Assembly: GCA_009774615.1 (NCBI GenBank) | Contig: VSOC01000012.1 | Coordinates: 1 to 54,764 of the forward strand | Direction of reading: 5' to 3' | Source: Lachnospiraceae bacterium | GTDB taxonomy: Bacteria > Bacillota > Clostridia > Lachnospirales > Lachnospiraceae | DNA length: 54,764 nt | Shown: positions 49,340 through 54,764 of the stretch, piece after piece | Numbering within the stretch: the stretch's first letter is position 1 | Layout: each line of letters begins with the position of its first letter | Translations under genes and position numbers: made by a program | Notes under the pieces: generated by a model | Databases searched by the model: none | Told to the model about the DNA's origin: nothing | Seen by the model: only the letters and a program-made list of their open reading frames with translations

Positions 49340-51823
49340 CTATACTTTTTCATATCGCCTGCGATAATAATTCATTGTCCTGTACTCTAAAATATCCTTC
49401 ATATGATCACAGAACGCAGAATTTCTAATAACATCCTTTAAATCTTCTCTTAGTGCCAATGCATATCCCTCTTTGTCAATAAAAAATCCTTTTCCAGATG
49501 CTTTTAAAAACTTGATTGGCATTGTTTTTGCCTTCGCCAGATGCTGCTTATCTGTCATGCTTTTATAGTCCTTATAAGTAATATTATCCGAAAAATCCTG
49601 CCAATTTTTATTTTTATCGAAAAACTCTTTCCAGCACGCAAGAACCTGCATTTCTGTAACCTCCAGCAAAACATCTCCATGATTATAAAAGGAATACAAA
49701 ACAGGCATTTTATAAACCTTTGACATATCCGTCGTTTCAATTAATGTCAAAAACTCTTTACCAATCCCTGCGTATAGTTCTTTTTCCTCCTCCGATAATT
49801 CATTTAAACCATACAGATAATCCAAATAATGCCTAAATGGATTTTCCTTTGCATTTTTTATACAATATTGATAAACGTCATCTTCCATATAGGTAAACAG
49901 TTCCATTCTGGTAGGAGTTTTTCCGTCTAACAGTTCTTTTACACGAAAATATTCGTGATGGATTCGTTCTTTTACCGTTAAAGATTTTTTATCTAATTCC
50001 TTAAATAAATCGATTAATCGCACATCAAAATCAACAATACAATCATCAGGATACTCGACATCACTGCAGCTTCCATCCCGTTTTCCGCTAACAGCACTTT
50101 CTCCACCAAGCAAAAATGATGATTTTCCTGCTTTTTCATAATTTCCAATAAAGTCTAAAACATTCAGATATTCCTTTCCCTTGTATGTACGAAGTCCCCG
50201 TCCTAACTGCTGCAAAAATACGATAGGCGACTCGGTGGGCCTTAGAAACATAACCAAATCAAGTGAAGCAATATCCAATCCTTCATTAAACATATCTACT
50301 GAAAATATCACATTTATTTCCTGATTCTTCAACTTTTCAATGGCTTTTTCTCTATCCTCTGAAAATTCCCCATCCGCATTGCTGTACACAGCCACAGATG
50401 CAATTCCTCGATTACAAAATTCTTTAGCCATTTCTTCTGCATGTTGTCTGGAACAGCAAAAACCCAATGCTCTCTTAGAACGATATTTCCTGTAATGCTT
50501 GTAGATTAATTCATATCTTCTGCCATTATTTCTATAAATCTCCGTTAATTCTCTTTCGTCATATCTCCCCTTTACCAAATGTAGTCCGTCATAATCTGTT
50601 TCATCATATACGCCATAATAATGAAACGGAACTAAGATACCTTTATTTATTGCCTCCTTTAAAGAAATTTCATATGGCACATTATAATCACAAATCTCAT
50701 AAATATTCTTGCCATCCATACGTTCAGGAGTTGCTGTAAGTCCAAGCATAAACTTTGGTTTAAAATAGTTTACAATTTTTCTATATTGTTCATTCACCGC
50801 ATGATGAAACTCATCAATAACAATATAATCAAAATAATCCTCCGAAAAGTACTTCTTTTTTAAATACTCTGTTCTTCCCAACGTTGCAACGGAAGCAAAA
50901 ATAACCGACTTATCTGTATCCTTCCGCTTTCCGTAAAAAAAACCATAATCCTCCGACTTCCGTACATTCCTAAATGAAGCCGCTGCCTGTTTTAGGATTT
51001 CCTCCCTGTGTGCCACAAACAAAACCCTGTTAAATTTTGCGGAATCAAATGCTGCCAAATATGTTTTTCCAACCCCTGTAGCCGCCTGAACAAGTCCTTT
51101 GCTTGCACCCTCGGCTCTGCTGTCTTCTAATGCACATAATGCCTCTATTTGTATTCCTCTTGGCTGAAATAATAATTCAACTTTTGTATCAATACGTTCC
51201 TCAAAATGATCATATTTAGCCAAATCTTTAGCGATAGCTGGTTTATGCCAGTTCTTTGAATATCGACGCAGTTCATCATCATCAATAATAATCGAATGGT
51301 GGAAAAACAAATCTTCAAAGGTATAATAAAATAACTGATAATTTTTATTATCCGCTATACTGTTAAAACGATAATTCCATTCAATTCCCGATGTTAATGC
51401 GCTTCTTGACAGATTCGATGAACCTATATAAATTTCACTTGCATTCTCATAATGAAATATATATGCTTTAGGATGAAATGATCTTCTTTTATCATTGTAA
51501 AATCTTAAATCGATACGATTACCCAATTCCCTTCTTATTAAATAAAGTGCCGATGGCTGCGTAATCCCCAAATAATTTCCCGTCAAAATCCGCACCGGAA
51601 CGCCTCTGTCCAAAGCATTTCTAATATCATTCAAAATCATTCGTATGCCGGATTCCATAAGGAAAGATACTATAATATCTATTCCTTTGGCTTTGAGCAT
51701 ACTCATTTTAAGCTGATAATATAAAAACCGGCTTTGATCTCTGCCACCTGTCATTACATCCGTTGACTCAACTGTTGTTTCATAATTACTTTCTATTTCT
51801 TTCGTAAAATTATATTGAGCCAT
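49340..51823 (-). CDS. PLD-domain / SF2 helicase (DEFH box)
   Basis: 827 residues. The N-terminal PLD-like nuclease domain (about 1-170) has one HKD-type motif, H117 in SFHPKAYIF, and YIGSSNLSRSAL. The SF2 helicase core has Walker A AATGVGKT (247-254), DEFH (337-340), LGLTATPERMDG and QQLGRGLRT. The C-terminal ~280 residues are an uncharacterised region like the DUF3427 tails of such helicases. One HKD motif implies dimerisation for nuclease activity. It overlaps the macro/methyltransferase gene by 31 bp. AT-rich; probably a mobile restriction or defence gene. Confidence 0.87.
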   Translation of the reverse strand: MAQYNFTKEIESNYETTVESTDVMTGGRDQSRFLYYQLKMSMLKAKGIDIIVSFLMESGIRMILNDIRNALDRGVPVRILTGNYLGITQPSALYLIRRELGNRIDLRFYNDKRRSFHPKAYIFHYENASEIYIGSSNLSRSALTSGIEWNYRFNSIADNKNYQLFYYTFEDLFFHHSIIIDDDELRRYSKNWHKPAIAKDLAKYDHFEERIDTKVELLFQPRGIQIEALCALEDSRAEGASKGLVQAATGVGKTYLAAFDSAKFNRVLFVAHREEILKQAAASFRNVRKSEDYGFFYGKRKDTDKSVIFASVATLGRTEYLKKKYFSEDYFDYIVIDEFHHAVNEQYRKIVNYFKPKFMLGLTATPERMDGKNIYEICDYNVPYEISLKEAINKGILVPFHYYGVYDETDYDGLHLVKGRYDERELTEIYRNNGRRYELIYKHYRKYRSKRALGFCCSRQHAEEMAKEFCNRGIASVAVYSNADGEFSEDREKAIEKLKNQEINVIFSVDMFNEGLDIASLDLVMFLRPTESPIVFLQQLGRGLRTYKGKEYLNVLDFIGNYEKAGKSSFLLGGESAVSGKRDGSCSDVEYPDDCIVDFDVRLIDLFKELDKKSLTVKERIHHEYFRVKELLDGKTPTRMELFTYMEDDVYQYCIKNAKENPFRHYLDYLYGLNELSEEEKELYAGIGKEFLTLIETTDMSKVYKMPVLYSFYNHGDVLLEVTEMQVLACWKEFFDKNKNWQDFSDNITYKDYKSMTDKQHLAKAKTMPIKFLKASGKGFFIDKEGYALALREDLKDVIRNSAFCDHMKDILEYRTMNYYRRRYEKV

Positions 51824-52902
51824 TTTTCTTCACCTCGTTCTGGTCTTACATCGGATGTAATCCACAGTTCTTCTATCATAACATTATCTATCAGTTTAAT
51901 AAAATCTGCAAAAGTTTCTTCGGTCATATCTGTAAAATAACGTCCGTTTCTCTCACCTTCAAATGTTCCGTACTTAAAAGAAGTATAAATAATCCCATTA
52001 TTTTTTAATGCCATCATCATTCTATGCATGACATCCAAAAGTTCATTTAACGGCAAATGTAAAATGGAAGAACACGCCCATATAGCATCATATTTTTCGT
52101 TTTGCGAAAATTCATTAAATAATATATTTTTCACATCAATTCCTGTATATTCACTTGCCAGCTTACACAGTTCAACTGAACCATCTATTGCATCGACCTG
52201 ATAGCCCTGTGAAATAAAGTATTTTGTATCACGTCCCGATCCACAGCCAAAATCAAGAATTAATGCTCCCTTAGGTAATTTACTTATAAATGTTTTCTGC
52301 GTAAGTTCAAAATCCACAGATAAGGTATCAGATACAAATTCCTTTGCATTCATATTGTAATAGTTAATTGTCTTATTCGTTTTCATAAATAACTTATCAA
52401 CTTCTGTTTTATAAATTCCTTCTGTTACAGAATCAAACAACACCCACTCAACAAGCTCAAAACGGTCAGGGTTATCATTTAAGAATTTGCTTACTGTCTT
52501 TACTGCTATCTTTGCTGCAAGTTCAACTGGAAAATGATATACTCCGGTTGATATAGAAGGAAATGCAATCTTTCTTATTCCATACTCTAAAGCCAGCTTC
52601 ATAGAATGAAAATAACAGCTTGCAAGAAGTTCTTCTTCCCTGTTTCTTCCACCATTCCAAATCGGTCCTACAGTATGTATCACATAATCGCATGGCAGGT
52701 TATATGCCTTTGTAATCTTAGCCTCTCCGGTTTTACATCCATGAAGTGTCCTGCACTCTGCTAAAAGTTCCGGCCCCGCTGCACGATGTATCGCCCCATC
52801 AACACCTCCTCCACCGAGAAGAGAGTTGTTTGCAGCATTCACCACTGCCTGCACATCTGTAATCTTTGTTATATCGCCTTTTACTGTCTTTATCCTATAC
52901 AT
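51793..52902 (-). CDS. Macro domain fused to SAM methyltransferase
   Basis: 369 residues. The N-terminal macro domain (about 1-170) has VVNAANNSLLGGGGVDGAIH, CDYVIHTVGPIW and PSISTGVYHFP, which bind ADP-ribose and may remove it. The C-terminal class I methyltransferase (about 190-369) has ALILDFGCGSGRDTKYF and AIWACSSILHLP. Start 52902 has AAGGA 8 nt upstream; the in-frame TTG at 52920 lies before that site. The 31-bp overlap with the PLD-helicase gene indicates one functional unit, perhaps helicase-driven restriction plus modification, or ADP-ribose-linked defence. Base composition is AT-rich like its partner. Confidence 0.87.
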   Translation of the reverse strand: MYRIKTVKGDITKITDVQAVVNAANNSLLGGGGVDGAIHRAAGPELLAECRTLHGCKTGEAKITKAYNLPCDYVIHTVGPIWNGGRNREEELLASCYFHSMKLALEYGIRKIAFPSISTGVYHFPVELAAKIAVKTVSKFLNDNPDRFELVEWVLFDSVTEGIYKTEVDKLFMKTNKTINYYNMNAKEFVSDTLSVDFELTQKTFISKLPKGALILDFGCGSGRDTKYFISQGYQVDAIDGSVELCKLASEYTGIDVKNILFNEFSQNEKYDAIWACSSILHLPLNELLDVMHRMMMALKNNGIIYTSFKYGTFEGERNGRYFTDMTEETFADFIKLIDNVMIEELWITSDVRPERGEEKWLNIILRKK

Positions 52903-52969
52903 CCATTCTATCCTTTCCAAATATTCGGCAGATAACCAATTAGGGGCTGCTTTCTATTCCTGGTCATTC

Positions 52970-53028
52970 AAATGGTTAAACTTATAACATTCCCGTTCCA
53001 AAAGGTTAAATTTATATCAAATGGTCAA
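52970..53028 (+). promoter_or_regulatory. Possible activator sites for the sigma-54 promoter
   Basis: AAATGGTTAAACTTATA (52970-52986) and AAAAGGTTAAATTTATA (53000-53016) match at 14 of 17 positions and are 30 bp apart; a partial third AAATGGTCAA follows at 53019. The 150-200-bp distance to the promoter suits upstream activating sequences. Confidence 0.45.
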
Positions 53029-53178
53029 TCCTTCACTATCTTCACCTAAATTTCCCCACATCCAGCCCACTTCCTCCTCCCCTTCATTTATACCATACTT
53101 TCCCCTTATAATAAAGAAAGTTTACTAATTTTTTTCTGCTTTATCCTCTCTTTTTTATTTTTTTCACAATTTTTTTTT

Positions 53179-53195
53179 TTGGCACGTCTTTTGCT
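53179..53195 (+). promoter_or_regulatory. Sigma-54 (SigL/RpoN) promoter
   Basis: TTGGCACGTCTTTTGCT matches the consensus YTGGCACG-N4-TTGCW throughout, with GG (53181-53182) and GC (53193-53194) 10 bp apart. Transcription would begin near 53206. Confidence 0.88.
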
Positions 53196-53293
53196 TTTTA
53201 TATTGGCATAAAGAAAATCAAAGATAACATCACCAAAAACGTACCCGCACAGCAAACCGGCCGGATTATGTGTGCAGCCAGAAAAGTAAAATA

Positions 53294-53352
53294 ATTGATG
53301 AAATAATGAATGAAAAAATTGATGAAATAATGAATGAAAAAATTGATGAAAA
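53294..53352 (+). repeat. 24-bp tandem repeat in the lyase leader
   Basis: ATTGATGAAATAATGAATG begins at 53294 and 53318, with a partial third copy at 53342. The first two units are identical. It ends about 30 bp before the start codon and upstream of GAGAGGAG. Confidence 0.9.
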
Positions 53353-53381
53353 AATTAAATATCACGAGAGGAGCATCGACA

Positions 53382-54554
53382 ATGAAGTATAATTTCGACC
53401 AGGTCATTGACCGCAATGGAAACCGCGCAGCAAAGTATGATGAACGAGTTAAAAAATTCGGAACCGACAAGGTTATCCTCCTCTGGGTTGCCGATATGGA
53501 TTTTCGGACAGCGCAGCCGATTATCGACGCGATGAAGCGCAGGGCAGAAGAAGGCATCTGGGGTTACACCTCCCGCCCGGACAGTTACTTTGACGCCATT
53601 TGCAGCTGGCAGGAGCGACGCAATGGATAGAAAATTGACAAGAACCTGGTCAGCTGGTCTTTAGGTGTGGTTCCTGCCCTGTCCGCCATCGTCAATCTGT
53701 TCAGTAAGCCCGGCGAAAAGGTAATGATTCAAACGCCGGTCTACTCGGAATTTTATGACGTTACCGAAGCCTGGGGACGGGAGGTCGTGGAAAATCAGCT
53801 TGTCGAAAAAGATGGTCACTGGGGTGTTGACTTCGAAGATTTTGAACAGAAAGCAAAAGAAGTAAAGATCTTTTTGCTGTGCAGCCCGCACAACCCGCTT
53901 GGCATTGTGTGGACGAAGGAAGAGCTTCAGCGGATGGCGGATATGTGTATTGCCAATAACGTCCTCCTGGTTTCGGATGAAATTCACTCCGACCTGATCT
54001 TCCACGGGAAAAAGCACATCCCGACCGCAACCGTTTCAAAGGAAATCGCCGGAAAAATCATCAGCTGCATTTCCGGAACAAAGACCTTTAACCTGGCTGG
54101 GCTTCAGGCATCCACAACCGTATTCCCGGACAAAGAAACCGAGGATATCTTTGACCGCTTCTGGATGAACATGGATATCCAGCGAAATAACACCTTCAGT
54201 TCCGCAGCCATGGAAGCCGCATTTAACGAGGGTGAAGAATGGCTGGAGCAGCTTCTCGTCTATTTAGACGGCAACTTTGAATATGTACGCTCCTTCTGCG
54301 AGAAAAATATTCCGCAGATTAAGGTCAACGTCCCGGATGCAACCTACCTGATGTGGCTGGACTGCCGCGAACTTGGTATGGATAATGAAGGCTTACGAAA
54401 ATTTATGATTGAAGAAGCCGGGCTGGGATTAAATGAAGGCTATACCTTCGGCAGAAGCCTCACCGGATTTATGCGCTTAAATGCCGCCTGTCCAAGAAAC
54501 ATTTTACAGCAGGCAATGAAGCAGTTAAAAGAAGCCGTTGATGCAAGAAAGTAA
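53382..54554 (+). pseudogene. patB: PatB/MalY-type C-S lyase with one in-frame amber codon
   Basis: The frame encodes ~390 residues of a PLP-dependent cystathionine beta-lyase/cysteine desulfhydrase: WVADMDFRTAQPI, LGVVPALSAIVNLF, LLCSPHNPLGIVWT, VSDEIHSDLIFHG, PLP lysine in SGTKTFNLAGLQAS, and FMRLNAACPR. TAG at 53628-53630 breaks it after RRNG; the next residues KIDKNLVSW continue in the same frame. Family members have Trp there, so TGG to TAG is the simplest cause. Restart could give a C-terminal product only. The ribosome site and sigma-54 promoter are intact, so the loss looks recent, or it is a sequencing error. Confidence 0.88.
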
Positions 54555-54574
54555 GTTCACCACCTCAATAAAAT

Positions 54575-54680
54575 AAATCATGCAAAAAACAACATAAAAA
54601 CCAAGCAGCATAAAATCAAACAGCACAAAAACCAAACAGCACCAAAACAAACAAAACCAAAAACAAATAACACACCTTCG
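54575..54680. repeat. A/C-rich degenerate 16-bp tandem repeat
   Basis: Units of 15-17 bp with the pattern CAGCAYAAAANCAAA recur about five times between the lyase stop codon and the next ribosome site. No terminator hairpin is visible, so the two genes are probably cotranscribed. Confidence 0.7.
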
Positions 54681-54700
54681 TCAAAGGAAAGGAGTTACTT

Positions 54701-54764
54701 ATGAATGCAAAAAAATCTGGGACAGTTATAAATTTCCGCTGCTGCTTCTAGGCGGCATCTTTAT
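54701..54764 (+). pseudogene. 5' end of amino acid/dicarboxylate:cation symporter, apparent frameshift
   Basis: AAGGAG lies 7 nt before ATG 54701. Frame 1 gives MNAKKSGTVINFRCCF then a stop. If the run of seven A (54709-54715) had eight, the frame would read MNAKKIWDSYKFPLLLLGGIF, the typical start of Na+/dicarboxylate-type symporters, a group that includes TcyP cystine carriers. Cotranscription with a C-S lyase gene would fit cystine uptake. Only 21 codons are visible, so the call rests on this N-terminal pattern. Confidence 0.5.

Larger units (their letters stand above)
52903..53381. other. 479-bp regulatory spacer before the C-S lyase gene
   Basis: It holds, in order, direct repeats at 52970-53028, a TATAAT (53107-53112) without a good -35, a T-rich tract, the sigma-54 promoter, a ~180-nt leader, and a 24-bp tandem repeat. 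No gene was found; a 119-codon leftward frame (53198-53557) is a shadow of the lyase gene. Confidence 0.7.

Overview
The window looks like a chromosomal segment of a spore-forming, anaerobic Firmicute, most likely Lachnospiraceae (Clostridium cluster XIVa). The evidence is moderate GC, strong AAGGAGG-type ribosome sites, frequent TTG starts, a YyaC spore protease, MutS2, a YhaM-type exoribonuclease, an acetate kinase and several families typical of this group (VanW, DUF5711, YARHG lipoprotein). I see no rRNA, tRNA, CRISPR array, transposase or replication origin.

Layout. 1-15.1 kb is mostly housekeeping: 3' truncated rlmCD, HD-domain exoribonuclease, a protease-dead HtrA-like membrane protein, mutS2, a two-component pair, a secreted cell-wall-binding protein, ROK glucokinase, a DUF5711 membrane protein, a LysM membrane protein with an MPN-like head, and yyaC. 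15.1-22.2 kb is one long leftward operon (B12-binding radical SAM protein, DEDDh exonuclease, a 34-residue membrane protein, VanW, AIRS_C-only protein, Lrp, aminotransferase, trmL). 22.2-28.5 kb holds dCMP deaminase, a two-gene ter-associated phosphoribosyltransferase/StiP module, a YARHG lipoprotein, nth and ackA. 28.8-34.6 kb holds a GH13 debranching enzyme and an ECF sigma / anti-sigma / VWA-lipoprotein operon.

35-53 kb is accessory. It contains an AT-rich HigB/HigA-peptidase toxin-antitoxin pair, two AT-rich orphan genes, an Spx/ArsC protein and a membrane protein. Next is a two-gene operon of an ImmA/IrrE peptidase and a class III nucleotide cyclase fused to a degenerate Nudix domain, preceded by a LexA-like box. 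Then comes a four-gene Shango/BREX-like ATPase-helicase locus, and finally a macro-domain/methyltransferase fusion with a PLD-helicase. The cyclase-Nudix operon is my best candidate for an undescribed defence or stress-signalling system.

The right end carries sulfur metabolism with two sigma-54-type promoters. One lies before a CoA-disulfide reductase/rhodanese followed by a remnant of a cysteine-desulfidase-like gene. The other lies before a PatB/MalY C-S lyase gene that is broken by one amber codon and is followed by a symporter gene with an apparent one-base deletion. Three of the four genes of this presumed cysteine regulon look damaged, and the AT-rich helicase/macro-methyltransferase pair sits between the two loci.

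A second theme is short degenerate tandem repeats (periods 16-35 bp) at several gene borders, and in-frame repeat expansions inside three proteins.
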